From positions 558,001-622,000 of the forward strand of contig JAPYXD010000275.1 in the NCBI GenBank assembly GCA_030998225.1: a DNA stretch of 64,000 nucleotides. The letters run 5' to 3'. Of this stretch, positions 1-10,859 are shown piece by piece. The translations under genes and the position numbers were made by a program. The number at the start of each line of letters is the position of its first letter. The first letter of the stretch is position 1. Below the pieces are notes generated by a model. That model had not been told where the DNA came from and did not search any database. It worked only from the letters and a program-made list of their open reading frames with translations. This DNA is from Diplolepis rosae. Its lineage: Eukaryota > Arthropoda > Insecta > Hymenoptera > Diplolepididae.

Positions 1-968
1 TTGATCGAGAATGAAAAGATTTGATAAAACAAATCTATCTCAAGTGAATTGAGAACGGTGGGAAAAGTTTAGATAAAAGCCAGAACCTTTGCAAAAGAGG
101 CAAGAAAAACTTTATTTGAAATAATATAGATGAAAATACATTCAGGTATTCTTGTTCTTTGATTTGAGTTACAAAAACTTCTTAATTAAACACGGAATTG
201 CCTTTAAAATAAAATGTGTTTCAAAAAGTCTATTCATTTCGTGATTCGTACAAAACCGCAGTAATCCCTAGAATCTAAATTTTTTTAGATTCTTATATTC
301 TAATTGTATTTGTTTTTTGAGTCATATATCCACAATTGAATGATTAAACTGCGCAACTTCATTTTTGGACTCATAAGGTTGAATTATGTCAAAATATACA
401 AAAGAAATGAAAGATAAAAAAATAAACACGCAAAAAATGGCCAGTTGACCGAACTACTTTGGTTTGAAAGCAACGTAAAATTAAGTTAGCGGACAGCCTC
501 TCAACAAATTGCAAAGACTTTAAGCACGCATCTCATTTTGAAAAAAAATAACGAAATTGAATGAATAAGCTTGTCCTAGTATTTCACGAAATAGGCCATA
601 CTGTAGATAATTTGTGAGATAAGGCAATGATGATTAATATTGACATACATCGATTCAATCTAGTCGTTTTGTGAATTTTAAGGTTACAGCACGTATTAAA
701 AAAAAACCTCTCTTCATAAAAGACATTTTTCTTGAATAAAAAAACCTTTGGAAGTGAAAAATGTTTTCGCATCTTGCTCTAAAGCAACATAATAACAAGA
801 AAAAATTAAGAATGTAGTAGGGAAAATTATTAAAAATATCAATTTTTGTTTAAGTGTTTAAAACCATTTAAAATTTTGAAATTTCGTTACACAAAATCTT
901 ATTTGAAGAGTTTTATAGTATGAGTACACTAAAAAAACACAAATAAAAATGATCTGTTGTTCCAACTA
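1..968. repeat. Duplicated flank A of the protease array, left part
   Basis: This AT-rich block starts at the same sequence (ttgatcgagaatgaaaag) that occurs near 10871 and 24982, and it stays alignable with those two copies for several hundred bases. No gene is visible. At about 575-770 it carries a diverged version of the sequence that precedes the protease exon 1 copies: a gtagataatttgtgagataa stretch and gttacagcacgtatt. The signal-peptide codons expected after it are not recognisable. The block is interrupted at 969 by a Tc1/mariner-type insertion. Confidence 0.7.
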
Positions 969-1725
969 AAGGGTTTCCCAATAGGGGTGATATGATTTTG
1001 AATGTCCCTATCGGGCTGATTTGAACTGAAATTTTTGACGTCTGCTGTCAGTTGTCATCAGTAAGGTTTGCCATTTAATCATGAGTAGTTTCACGCTTCC
1101 ACAACGTTTGGAAATTGTCCAATTATTTTATCAAAATTCGAGAAGTTTTGTCGGTGTTCAAAGAGCATATCGTGCAAAATATGGTCGTCATTCTGCTCCA
1201 ACCGCGCTCTCTATTCGTCGAATAATCGATAAGTTGGAGAGTGAATTTACTCTATTGGATACTAAGCCTAAAAATCGTATGCGTACCGCACGTTCTACAC
1301 AGAATATAGCCGCCGTACAGGCCAGTATCGAGGAAAACCGTGAATTGTCCGTGCCACGCCGATCTCAGGAATTGGGCCTGTCCAGGATGACTACCTGGCG
1401 TATTTTGCGATTGGATCTTGGCCTGCATCCCTATAAGATGATTCTGACCCAAGAACTGAAGCCTAATGACCATCGTTTGCGTCGGGAGTTCGCGGATTGG
1501 GCTCTGGAATCAATTGAAAATGATCCCAATTTTCATCAAAAAATCATCTTTTCTGATGAGGCGCATTTTTGGCTCAAGTCTCGGGGGACATTTGGCCGAT
1601 ATATTGTTTAAATCATAAATGGCATAGAATATTCAATATAATAAAAAAGATTTCGATCAATTCCGAATGAATATTCAGTGTTTTTTTTCAATTTCAAAAC
1701 ATATCACCCTTATTGGGAAACCCTT
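969..1725 (+). mobile_element. Internally deleted Tc1/mariner-type element
   Basis: The 757-bp element has near-identical inverted ends, aagggtttcccaata on the left and its complement at 1711-1725, about 30 bp long. It is flanked by TA on both sides (967-968 and 1726-1727). The homologous flank near 26441-26452 lacks it and shows a single TA, so this is a real insertion with an empty site in the same window. The transposase inside is cut short, so the element is non-autonomous. Confidence 0.92.
1081..1611 (+). pseudogene. Truncated Tc1/mariner-type transposase (HTH domain plus start of DDE domain)
   Basis: A 176-residue reading frame begins with MSSFTLPQRLEIVQLFYQNS, the N-terminal helix-turn-helix domain of the DUF4817 type found in many insect transposases. 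A second DNA-binding region lies around residues 75-125. The frame then enters the catalytic domain at FSDEAHFWL (about residues 155-163), which holds the first catalytic Asp, and ends soon after. The remaining catalytic Asp and Asp/Glu segments are absent because the element is internally deleted, so no active enzyme is expected. It lies within the inverted repeats of 969-1725 and has the same orientation. The family assignment rests on recognisable motifs; the exact subgroup is not determined. Confidence 0.85.
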
Positions 1726-1888
1726 TACATTGCAAAATATGTCAGTGCTAACTTATTGGATGCCACAACTACTTCTTTTGTCGATAAAACAATACACGAG
1801 AAAACCAAAATTAAAATTTTTGTTAAAACTATAATTCATTACAATTCAGGAAAAAGCATGTGATAGTGTGAATTTTTCGCAGTGAAAT

Positions 1889-3243
1889 ATTGACATACGC
1901 AATGCGTTCAATACCGCGAGATGGAACATCTGCATCGAGGCGATGGTGCGGAAAAAGGTTCCAGACTACCTGTTGCGAATGATAGATGACTATCTCAGCG
2001 ACAGGTGGGTGATATATGAGGGCGAAAAGTGGTCTCTCAAGGAGGAGATGACATGTGGCGCCCCTCAAGGGTCGCGGGTGGGTCCACTCGTTTGGAACGT
2101 CATGTACGACGATTTCCTGCGCATGGACCTGCCTGCTGGAACGAGCATCATCGGCTTCGCGGATGACGCACTTGTCGTGTGCGCTGCTGACGACGTCGGA
2201 ATTCTGGAGCTGAGGATCAATGATACTCTGTGGCGGGCAAAGCGTTGGTTAGATAGCAGAGGCCTGAAAATGGCCCCTGAGAAGACCGAGGCTTTGCTGG
2301 TCACAGACAGGAGATCCTTCCAATATCCGAAGATCGCTATCGGGGAACATGAAATAGAGTGGAAAAAGAGCATTAAGTACCTGGGAGTGCAGTTGGATCG
2401 AAGGCTTAGCTTCGGCGAACACCTGCAGATCGCGACTGCCAAAGCCATTCAATGTGGGGCTGCCCTGACTCGGCTCATGCCCAACATTGGTGGACCCAGG
2501 GAAGCTAAGAGAAGGCTGGTGGCGAGCGTGGTAAATTCGAAGCTGCTTTATGCAGCTCCGATCTGGACAAGTGCCCTTAACAACCATGCTATCCTGAAGA
2601 AGCTGTTCTCGGCACAGAGAGGTGTGGTGATGAGAATTGTCTCAGCATACCGAACTGTGTCGACGAGTGCTGTGCTGGTCCTGGCGAGCGTCCCGCCAAT
2701 TGACTTATTGGCGTAGGAAAGGAAAGAGACCTTTTAGCTCCGTAAGGAGCTAACCTGCTTAACAAACCCGCAGGTAATCGCTCGCGCAAAGGAGGCCATC
2801 CGCAAGGATTCGTCGAGAAATGGCAGACGAGATGGCATGGTGACCAATCCGGGAGATGGACACACCGTCTAATCCCGGAGCTCACCACCTGGCTGGATAG
2901 AAAGCACGGTCAAGTCGGCTTTTACCTGGCGCAAGCGCTTTCAGGCCATGGCTGCTTCAATGCGTACCTGAAGCGCTTTAAGAAAAGAGACGACGAGTCG
3001 TGTTGCTACTGCGGATCCCTTGTGGACAATGCAGAGCACACACTCTTCTTCTGTGCCAGGTGGGGCGTGGCAAGAGAGGCTGTCGGTCGGGAAGTGGGCG
3101 CCCAACTCACACCTGACACGATGGTCTCTCTCATGCTCCAGTCTGAACAAAAATGGACACTTATCGAGTCATTCGTCACCGTGGTGATGAAGACGAGGGA
3201 GCTCGATGGGCGTGTAGAGCGCGGCAGCAACGGGGGCCAGTAG
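1889..3243 (+). pseudogene. Reverse transcriptase C-terminal half, LINE ORF2 remnant
   Basis: The frame opens with IRNAFNTARWN (RT palm, first Asp region lost upstream), continues through APQGSRVGPLVWN and reaches the FADD catalytic motif in GFADDALVV. A thumb and C-terminal region follow. An in-frame TAG at 2714-2716 replaces the GAG seen at the same place in the 48.9-kb copy. Small deletions then shift the frame. The end of the protein is still recognisable at 3022-3243, with Cys and His residues of the C-terminal CCHC-type zinc motif (CCYCGSL...HTLFFCARW). It cannot encode a working enzyme. Confidence 0.88.
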
Positions 3244-3616
3244 AAATCGCATCGGGGCCTGCACCCGCGGTCCTGCGTCTTGGACGGACTTGGCCGTCCG
3301 CGTCGTCCGGGGGAGGAATTGCTTTATTCCTCCCCTGACCGGCGCGGCTAGTCAGTCTGCCTAACGGGCGTGCGACCGCGGATGGGAGTCCCGGGCGAAT
3401 GGATGACGGAAGAGTCGTACGCGACTTTAAGCTGGAACCAACCGCCCGTCAAGTTTAAAGCCGAAAGGCGGCTCCGCGGGCGGTGTATTGGTTCGAGAGA
3501 GGGGGTTTTCTGGTTTTAACAGATATGCCTAGCCCCGTCCTAGGAGAGTCCTGTACAACGTCTATAAAAGATTTCGCCATTTTTCCTCCTCACCAAAAAA
3601 AAAAAAAAAAAAAGCA
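1894..3616 (+). mobile_element. 5'-truncated non-LTR retrotransposon (R1/Jockey-like LINE)
   Basis: The insertion carries the last part of a LINE reverse transcriptase, a 3' UTR and a poly(A) run at 3595-3614. It is closely related to the longer copy at 45922-49818. The 5' junction falls in an attga stretch shared by the target (compare 27130-27136) and the element, and atattga recurs after the A-tail at 3617-3623, so a 7-bp target duplication is likely. Everything upstream of mid reverse transcriptase is missing, as in typical incomplete reverse transcription. Confidence 0.88.
3425..3490 (+). other. Conserved LINE 3' UTR hairpin (copy 1)
   Basis: CCGCCC (3442-3447) pairs with GGGCGG (3478-3483). 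Inside is a smaller hairpin, GCC-GAAA-GGC, at about 3460-3469 with a GNRA-type loop. The same fold with different but still complementary outer stems occurs at 8153, 19053 and 49637. A role as a recognition structure for the reverse transcriptase is inferred from work on LINE 3' tails. Confidence 0.6.
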
Positions 3617-3623
3617 TATTGAT

Positions 3624-4093
3624 TTGAATCCGTTATATACATGCTTTTGGAAAGAAATGCTATTGATTCAATAGCATTTTTTCTCAGTGTAAAATAATTC
3701 ATTATAGGTTGTGCTGAACTCTACTAAAACCTATACTAAAATTTCGTATAATTTTTCGAATTTTTACGCTTGGATTGCAAAAAATCAACCAGAAAAGTAG
3801 TTGTGGCAGCCAATAAAGTAAGAAAGCCATATTTTACTATCCAAAGTATTTTGGTCAACTAAAAGTTTCTTCAGTAATTCTTTAATGTTTCTTCATCCCA
3901 GGAAGATCTTTTCTACAGGTGGAAATTTGTTAAGTAAAACATTGCAATTCTTTGTAGCATCAATATTCATTTAAAATATAGTGTAACTTTATAAATAAAA
4001 ATAAGAAGTATAACTATAAATGCAAGAATTAGTCTTTTGATTAATATAAATTGAAAATTAGTTCAGAGAAATTACCATTATCAATATGATATA
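3624..4093. repeat. Duplicated intron-like flank A, right part
   Basis: From about 3690 this matches 27150-27430 and, more distantly, 20740-21010, where it lies just upstream of protease exon 2. No exon 2 follows here. It is therefore a relic of a protease first intron whose coding part has been lost. The stretch 3624-3690 differs from copy C and contains a short cagtg-ended inverted sequence. Confidence 0.6.
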
Positions 4094-5110
4094 CCCTGTA
4101 TGAAAATTCACCGTAAAAAATGGTCGGCTTGCCAGTTTCTGGCGAGTTTTGCACACCATAATCTGGCCAGAAATGACGAATATTTACGTACGATAGATGA
4201 AGGCAAATATGGTGAAAAATGGTCAACAGAATTTAAATAGCGCGGTCAAACATAACCTTACAATTGAACACCTATAGTAGTGTACTAGTGGTAGTGAGAT
4301 AGTCTACTGCTTTTGCCATGCTTGATTTGTTCTTATTATGAATGTTTTAATAATAATTTTTGCTCATTCATTGTCATACTTTAAAAGTAATTTTTAAAAC
4401 TAAAACTTAAACGAATTTGTAAATTTTATGAATATGTTTAAAAAAATTATCCCATCATATTTAGCATTTTTGTTGGTGTTTTCAAACGTAATTAATTGAC
4501 AGTGTATAAAATTTCATAGTATGTCAAGGGTATAAGAAGTAAAAATAAGCTAAGTTTTCCAGGGCAAAGTCTGGAAAATCATAAAGACAGAAAAAGCATT
4601 ATCATACTAAAAAGCAAATTGATTCAGGCAATTTAGAATGCGACAATAACTGTTGTTCTCAAGATGATTCATCAAAAGAAATAGAAGACGAATCTGATGA
4701 TAGTGCTAGTGATATAGTTAAATCATCATGTAGTAATAAAAATAAAGACAGTATATAATATACCTGTTACTGTGAAATAAGCGCATGTCATCAAAACTAA
4801 AGTAAGATTATGTTCCCGTACTAATTTATACAAATAAAATCCATATTTGATTGTGAAAAAAATTATGGTTTACATTGTAAAATTAAAATATCATCAAATT
4901 TTATTGATTCTAAATTTATTGAATACTCATAAAACTCTTGACTAATATATTTTTTTATTTTATTTATATCACCAGTTTTTGGTCATAAATTGGCGAGTTA
5001 ACGTCAGAAAATTGAGGAGGTTTATGGGCATCTTTTTCACCATAAACTGGCCAGTTCGGTAAAAATCTGGTCAACTTATGGCCAGAAACTGGTGAACTTT
5101 TCTCACAGGG
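4094..5110. mobile_element. TIR transposon of unknown family, TA target
   Basis: The ends are inverted repeats (ccctgtatgaaaattcacc on the left; complement of ccctgtgagaaaagttcacc on the right), with TA at 4092-4093 and 5111-5112. Flank C at about 28185-28200 shows the uninterrupted site. The 1017-bp interior has many short ggccag/ctggcc motifs near both ends and AT-rich sequence in the middle. No transposase is recognised. A coding-like patch lies at 4611-4758 (separate entry). Confidence 0.8.
4611..4758 (+). other. Short coding-like patch, acidic and Ser-rich
   Basis: One frame reads about 49 codons without a stop to TAA, rich in Ser, Asp and Glu (for example QDDSSKEIEDESDDSASDIV). An AG acceptor-like ttttccag sits upstream at about 4555-4562. 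It could be an exon of a degenerate transposon protein or a captured host exon. I do not recognise it, and it may be chance. Confidence 0.25.
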
Positions 5111-5365
5111 TAGTAATATATTTTTTTACATTTGAATGTGGCGGCTTTCTAACTTACGATTTTTTCAATTATAATAATTATTTCACCATTTTCTCAAATT
5201 TTTAAATTCGCTCCGATCTGTTTAAGCGTCACGCTCGGTCTTGTGTTTTTCGCAAACATTCAAGTTTATTTTTTGTGATTTTATACTGAAACTCAAGTCA
5301 ACTCTATAATTTTGAGAATGTGAATTACATTTTCTCAAAGTTACTAATTTTGTTTCTTATTTCAA

Positions 5366-5990
5366 ATGAAAAAGGAAATCCAATTTACTTTATTAAGTCT
5401 TTATTCAAGCAAACGCTTTTGCATCCTGACGTTTTTTTCGAATCTCACATATTTTGGTTATAAAATCGAATTTTTGATTTTTAAAAGTGTTTTTTTTTTC
5501 AAATCAAAACAAAAAATGTGCGAATACAAATTTGCAGAACTTTTCTATTAACCAGTTTTGTAAAGTAACGTTTTTTCATATCTTGTATAGTTTTAACTGA
5601 AAAATGTTGTTAGGATAATTAGTAGATATTTATGAGCACAATCAGAAATCAATTTTGCAATTTTTTATTATGTCATAAACATTTGTTCCAAAACAGAAAA
5701 AACGTTCTACCTTTCACAATTTTGGTCAAATGTGGCTGGTTAACGAACTCGTCGTTTCTTTTTGGGCCCTCAAGAGGTGTACCAAATTTCAATTCAATCC
5801 GATAATCCAATCGAGAGTTATCGTGTCCACAGACGCTGTTCAGGCAGACACTTTCGTAAAAATCTTTCTTTCTGACTCAGGGGGTCTCATAACGTGAAGA
5901 TTTGATCAAAATCCCGAAAGTGATTTTCCACATAAAAACTATACCTTCTCATATGACGAGAATGTGAAAATAGGCTACACTGTATAATTT
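5366..5990. repeat. Dispersed AT-rich repeat unit next to protease exon 1
   Basis: This is a non-coding repeat with fixed landmarks: ctggttaacgaactcgtc, then cagacagacactttcgtaaa, then ctcagggggtctcataacg, then ccttctcatatg, ending in acactgtataatttgtaag. It recurs at 6290-6845, 19480-19880, 44220-45080, 49850-50310, 59560-62470 and 63150-63640, and inverted near 16855-17700 and 38500-39190. Several copies sit directly upstream of an exon 1. Open frames across it are chance. Confidence 0.7.
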
Positions 5991-6070
5991 GTAAGATAAG
6001 GCAATAGCGACTAATATTGATGTTCACATATCTAATCAAGCAGGTTTATAATCATTTCTGTTACAGCACG

Positions 6071-6078
6071 TATTTAAG
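6071..6078 (+). promoter_or_regulatory. TATA-like element upstream of orphan exon 1
   Basis: TATTTAAG lies 49 bases before the ATG at 6127, within a block (acactgtataatttgtaag ... cagcacgtatttaagaagtacc) conserved before the exon 1 copies at 13215, 45223 and 62603. Position and conservation suggest a core promoter. Confidence 0.45.
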
Positions 6079-6126
6079 AAGTACCCCGCTTCAAGACACG
6101 CAGCTTTCTGATAAAAACCTTAAAAA

Positions 6127-6184
6127 ATGAAGATTGTTATTGTGATCCTATTCTACACCAATTTCATTGCTGTACATGCCGAAG
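6127..6184 (+). pseudogene. Orphan signal-peptide exon of the S1 protease family
   Basis: The 58-nt exon encodes MKIVIVILFYTNFIAVHAE and ends in phase 1 before an intact gtaaat donor. The hydrophobic core followed by VHA is a typical secretory signal. No exon 2 is found before the next exon 1 at 13215; a gag-only retroelement begins at 6846 instead. Unless it splices across a very long distance to 21073, it is a remnant of a deleted gene copy. Confidence 0.75.
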
Positions 6185-6849
6185 GTAAATATTTTTATTG
6201 CTTTTGTTGTTGTTATAGTCAGGAGTCCTGTGATTAAAATAAATTTTTTCTTCCATTTATCTTAACATGGAAAAAAAATCGTAAACTTCATTTGAGAAGA
6301 GGATTTTGCATATCAACACTTACTTCGTGTCTCACATACTTTGGTTAAAAAATCGAATTTTTGATTTTTAAAAGTATTTTTTTTCAAATCAAAACAAAAA
6401 ATGTGCGAATACAAATTTGCAGAACTTTTCTATTAACAAGTTTTGTAAAGTAACGTTTTTTCATATCTTGTATAGTTTTAATTGAAAAATGTTAGGATAA
6501 TTAGTAGATATTTATGAGCACTATCAGAAATCAATTTTGCAATTTTTTATTTTGTCATAAACATTTGTTACAAAACAGAAAAAACGGTCTTCCTTTCACA
6601 ATTTTAATCAAATGTGACTGGTTAACGAACTCGTCGTTTCTTTTTGGGCCCTCAAGAAGTGTACCAGATTTCATTCCAATCCGATAATCCTATGGAGAGT
6701 TGTCGTGTCCACAGACGCTGTCCAGACAGACACTTTCTTAAGAATCTTTCTTTCTGACTCAGGGGGTCTCATAACGTGAAGATTTGATCAAAATGCCGAA
6801 AGTGATTTTACACATAAAAACTATACCTTCTCATATGACGAGAATTTTG

Positions 6850-8012
6850 GATGTTGGAGAGTTGGATGTTACGGAAGAGCCTGAGGTTCAGAAATCTGAG
6901 GCTAAAATATATGAGGAAAGCCTAGGGGAAATGGCTGTGAAGGAAGGAAAAATGATCCAGAGGATCACACAGATCCTCGAGGTTGCAATGCCAGTCATGA
7001 AAGGTTCATTTCTGGAGTACTTCTTTGGCGTGCAGTTCGCCAGGGACAAGGGGAAGGAAGAGGAGTCAAGGGGGGTAAAGCGGCAGGCAAACCTCGTGAG
7101 CAAGAAATTCCAGACCACCCCGGAACTTGGTGGGAAATGTACTTCGGACTTGCGGAAGCGGCAGAAGAAGCCGAACTTGATTTTGCAAGAGGCTGTGACT
7201 CAAAAGCCGGAGGAGACCTCTAGGGAAGAAGAGGAGTGGTTCAAGGCCCCAGCCAGGAAGGACCTTCGAAAGAAGAAGCCCAAGCTGAAGAATGAAAAAC
7301 CGGAGTGGCCAAAACGGGCCCGTTCAGAGTCCGTGATAATAAAGCTCTCGGAGGGGTTTAACTAGGCGATTATCTTGAAGAACCTCAAGAGCTGCGATAA
7401 CCCTGACGAAGTGGATGTTATTATGGGGGAATTAGGGAGATCCGATCTGCGGACCTCTGGGTTGAGGTGAAGTGCGCTTCAAAGGACAGAAGGACGTTAG
7501 AGTCTGCCTTTCGTGATCTCGTTGCTGAGAGCGAATCCGTTCACCACCTTGTCCCTATGGTCGAGGTGGAGATCCTGGACATTGATCCCACCATGAAAGT
7601 TCCGGAAGTCGAAGAGGAGCTTAGGAGCTGCCTTCAAGCGGAGACAACATCAAATTAGAGAAATCGCGTGCTCTGAAGCTTTTCAAAGCGACCCACATCA
7701 GGACCGGGTGGGCCTCTTGCAGGGTACAGATGTGGACGGCAGGCATCAAATGCTACCGGTGTTTAGGTTTTGGACATCTGGCTGCCCAATGCGGCGGCAG
7801 CAATAGGAGTAAGAGCAGTTGGAAGTGCGGCGCAGAGGGAAATACTGTGGCTGCCTGCACGCGCAAAACGCATTGCTACCTCTGCCCTGAGAGAAAATGA
7901 AACGCCCGGATCGAAAATCTCCCCGGGACCACGAGGTGTGCGGTTTTTGAAGAGGCAGCCCCCAAGAGGAAGCCGTGAGAAGCCGCAAAAAAAGCCAAAC
8001 AGGCTAATTTAG
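6850..8012 (+). pseudogene. Degenerate LINE ORF1 (gag) with CCHC zinc knuckle
   Basis: The first part runs in one frame to a stop at 7363-7365. It begins LDVGELDVTEE, a motif shared with the gag at 22665, and has a Lys/Glu-rich basic region. The next part, around 7467-7655, encodes the RNA-binding-like region EVEILDIDPTMKVPEVEEEL. Frameshifts separate the pieces. A CCHC knuckle, CYRCLGFGHLAAQC, lies at about 7752-7793. The following knuckle has lost its first Cys and its His. The protein would bind nucleic acid if intact; here it is broken. Confidence 0.75.
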
Positions 8013-8144
8013 AGGGGTGCCGAGGTCCGGTAAATTGCGTCCATAGGCAAAGACCTTCGCCTCGATTCCGCTGAACGGGTAGGTGGGCGCTGGACAGGGT
8101 CTCGAGCGAAGGGATGACGAAAGAGTCGTTTACGACTTAAAATC

Positions 8145-8200
8145 GGAACCAGCTGCTCGTGAAGTTTAAAGTCGAAAGGCGGTCCCGTGAGCAACAATAT
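8145..8200 (+). other. Conserved LINE 3' UTR hairpin (copy 2)
   Basis: CTGCTC (8153-8158) faces GAGCAA (8189-8194), giving five of six pairs. The inner GTC-GAAA-GGC hairpin is kept with a G-U pair. Compared with 3442 and 49637 the stem sequence is different but still largely complementary. Confidence 0.55.
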
Positions 8201-8320
8201 GATATAAGAGAGGGGTTTTTTTAGAATTTAACAGGTATGTCTAGAATCATTCTAGGAGAGTCCTGTACTACGTCTAAAAAAATTTCACCCTTTCTCTTCC
8301 TCACAAAGAAAAAATATTTC

Positions 8321-8890
8321 GCCATTGAAGCTCCAGTCAGCCCGCAAGGTTTCAGAGTACTTTGTGGACTTTCTAATTGTGAGCAGTCTCTTCTTGAACT
8401 TTTGTGTCTTTCGTGGCTGCCCATTCATTCTGTAGAATTTATTCAAGCGAGCAACTTTGCATACGAACGTGTTTTTCAATGTCTCGCCTATTTTGGTTAA
8501 AAATCGAATTTTTTATTATAAAAAAACTTATTTTGAATTATTATTTCATTAATTATTGTAATATTATTCTTATTTTTTATTTGCGAAGATTTTTAAATTA
8601 CACGTATGACTGGAATAAGTTTAAATAATTCAGATTTAATTTCAATGCTGCAAAATGCTGAATTTTCTTAATTTCATAATCATTGGAAAGTAAAAGGGTT
8701 ACAGAAATGTATTGCGCTTTAACAAAAATAATGTCGCTTGTTTATACTGACTTGATACCCGCATAGAGGTTATATGCATAAGCAGTAATGTCGAAAGATT
8801 GGAATTTGAATTTTCGTTTTAAAAATTGAAGATTTGTCAGAAAAAAAGCATTTGCAAGAAATAAAGCAGCATTGACAGCGATGCCAGAAG
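8321..8890. repeat. Duplicated non-coding segment shared with 19215-20390
   Basis: Sequence after the gag-only element (atttcgccattgaagctc ... cccgcaaggtttcagagtac ... gatacccgcatagaggttat) is repeated with the same order behind the second gag-only element at 19215-20390. The two elements and their downstream flank were therefore duplicated together. No gene is visible. Confidence 0.65.
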
Positions 8891-8902
8891 GTAATAGTAT
8901 AT

Positions 8903-9421
8903 TATGTGCCTGGGCGCATAATATGGGTTATTGCGCGACGAGCGACAATGCTCCCAGGAGATCTAAGCCGAGGTGCGATCAGCCCTGCGAGCATTTTAAG
9001 CGAGTCTCATAATTACCCGAATTGTGTGCATTGGCACATATTCTATTTTATGTGACTTCGGCGCATATACGAGTTTTTATGCGTACACTCGAATGCAATC
9101 TAAAAAGGTCGAAATTGCCGTGATTATCGCCCATCTTACTTGACATTTCGCGAAAACTACCGGCCATTTTGATTCTATCGATCTTGTGTAGTAGTAATGG
9201 ATTTTAATATACGCATGCGCAGTTCAAATGTACAAGGCTTTGTCAGTACGGTGTCAACGCTGTACGAAGAAGAAGAAGAATAAGAAGATTATGCTTCGCT
9301 GTATCGTAATAGGCGTATGGGCAGTTCAATTTTTACATTACATTCCTCTGCATCGTAATACACAACATTACGCTACTCCCAACTGTTGCGTAAAAACGAG
9401 ATAACGCGCCGGAGGCACATA
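8903..9421 (+). mobile_element. MITE with tatgtgcc/ggcacata ends, copy 1
   Basis: A 519-bp non-coding element whose ends are inverted (tatgtgcctgggcgc and its near-complement at the right). The inside includes ggccattttgattctatcga, tacgcatgcgcagttcaa and a gaagaagaagaa run. Related copies are at 15410-15784, 15793-16341 (inverted) and 57933-58262. Confidence 0.75.
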
Positions 9422-9726
9422 AAAAGTATATGCAAGAGGAGTTGAGCAAGAATCACGAGAAAGATGGTAAATAAAAGCATATAGTCGAAAATCAATAAAA
9501 GTATTATTTTTATGATATTATCTCAATGAATTCACGCGCATATATTCTTCCTTTACCAGTATTGTTACATATACGTACGCTTAACCTTAACCTTAGCTTT
9601 TAAAGCTTAATCGCTCAACTTATTTCCTATGAGTAAAATAGTTCTCACGGCCCTTATTGTTTTGGTCTGAGGAGTACTTGGGTTTAAGCAGGCAATACCC
9701 GAAAATGCCCCTATTATGAGTTTTGC

Positions 9727-9858
9727 AGTGTACATTGATTTCTGATAAAGAAACCCTGTTTGCCTTGTTTTGAAACTATATCACACTAAAATATAATTTA
9801 TTTCAATGATTTACTCTAACGAAAAGTCTCTCAGTGTACACTGAAAAAGCAAAGTGTA
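9727..9858. repeat. Fragment of the cactgagagacttttcgtt TIR family
   Basis: Starts at cagtgtacattgatttctga and ends with ctctaacgaaaagtctctcagtg followed by tacactg. The right end matches the terminal repeat of the fuller element at 52051-52854. A near copy is at 20537-20660. Confidence 0.55.
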
Positions 9859-9931
9859 GACCCGAGAAATTAATTATTGAAAATAACATGTGATCTCATG
9901 GGAAAATGCAGTTTTTGTAGATTATAAAGAT

Positions 9932-10140
9932 ATTTGAAAGTGAACGAAGTGGTTCAATATGTTTCAGAACGTAGTTTCGGTTTCTCCAAATCGCATGGAA
10001 AGCAGCACCAATACGATATATAATTTCTTTTACAAATGTATTCTATATTATTCTATAATATATTCTATATATTCTAGACCCAGTTTTGCCATTTAGAGTA
10101 CAATTTTATTTGAAATGTACAATTCTTCCGCAATTCAATC
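9932..10140 (+). pseudogene. Fragment of protease exon 4 tail plus 3' UTR
   Basis: gtgaacgaagtggttcaata followed by tttcagaacgtagtttcgg corresponds to the last codons of exon 4 (ENEVVQYIS...) in the copies at 21864 and 40007. The following gtacaattcttccgcaattc block is the shared 3' region. GDSG and the rest of exon 4 are missing. Confidence 0.65.
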
Positions 10141-10392
10141 ATAATAATAAATAACGAACTAGGGACAGTACCGATGTTTTTAAGTTATTCATTGCAACTT
10201 GAATCTCGCAAGTTTTGAAACCTGATCCTTGCCCTGCTCGTTTCGTTGTTAGGTCATGAATACTTTTCTCAAAACTAATCATAATTTTGTTGCAGCAAAA
10301 ATAGTACATTGTACAACAAGGAGGTAAAGTTGTCATTTAAGACGAGTGCGATTTTAAATGACCTTACCCCCGTGTTGTACACGATACTTTAT

Positions 10393-10603
10393 ACAACAAA
10401 AGCATGTTTTTTTTGCTTTTTGACGTGTGTTTTACGGGCGTAAAGTTTGTTATTTAAGTCCTGCGGGCGTAAATAGGGAGTGGCGGATGCTTAAATGACT
10501 ACTTTTAAGTCCTGCATCCCTATTTACGCCCGCAGGGCTTAAATGACAAACTTTACGTCCGCAAAACACGCGTCAAGAAGCGCAAAAAACATGCTTGTGT
10601 TGT
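10393..10603. repeat. Long imperfect palindrome (foldback), copy B
   Basis: Left arm acaacaaaagcatg ... gacgtgtgttttacgggcg ... tcctgcgggcgtaaatagg is matched by its reverse complement ending catgcttgtgttgt. The arms are roughly 95 bp around a short centre. Copy C at 24502-24712 is nearly identical, so the structure predates the duplication of the flank. Confidence 0.8.
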
Positions 10604-10859
10604 TTGAAATATATTTTATGATATTATATTGTGTTAAGCAAATATATTATTTTTTCAAAAATGCATGCCGAAAACAAAAGATGTATATTTCCAAGCATTT
10701 TTTTACCGAAACAGTATTTGGTGATGATTTTGCTAGTCAAATGAATTACTCCGATTGTCCAGACGTTATAGTATAGCTACGAAACTTACTGCACTTTAGT
10801 CTCCAGTGTTAATGCCAGTCAGTATCGCAGTGTGTATTTTCCAAATTTTTATATTCAAG

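Larger units (their letters stand above)
6846..8320 (+). mobile_element. Gag-only LINE derivative (HAL1-like), copy 1
   Basis: The element interrupts the dispersed repeat after catatgacgagaat (compare 5956-5972). It holds an ORF1-type gag sequence, then goes straight to a 3' UTR homologous to that of the 45.9-kb LINE, with no endonuclease or reverse transcriptase between them. It ends in an A-rich tail around 8305-8320. Such half-LINEs (for example mammalian HAL1) depend on enzymes made by other elements. No clear target duplication was found. Confidence 0.75.
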
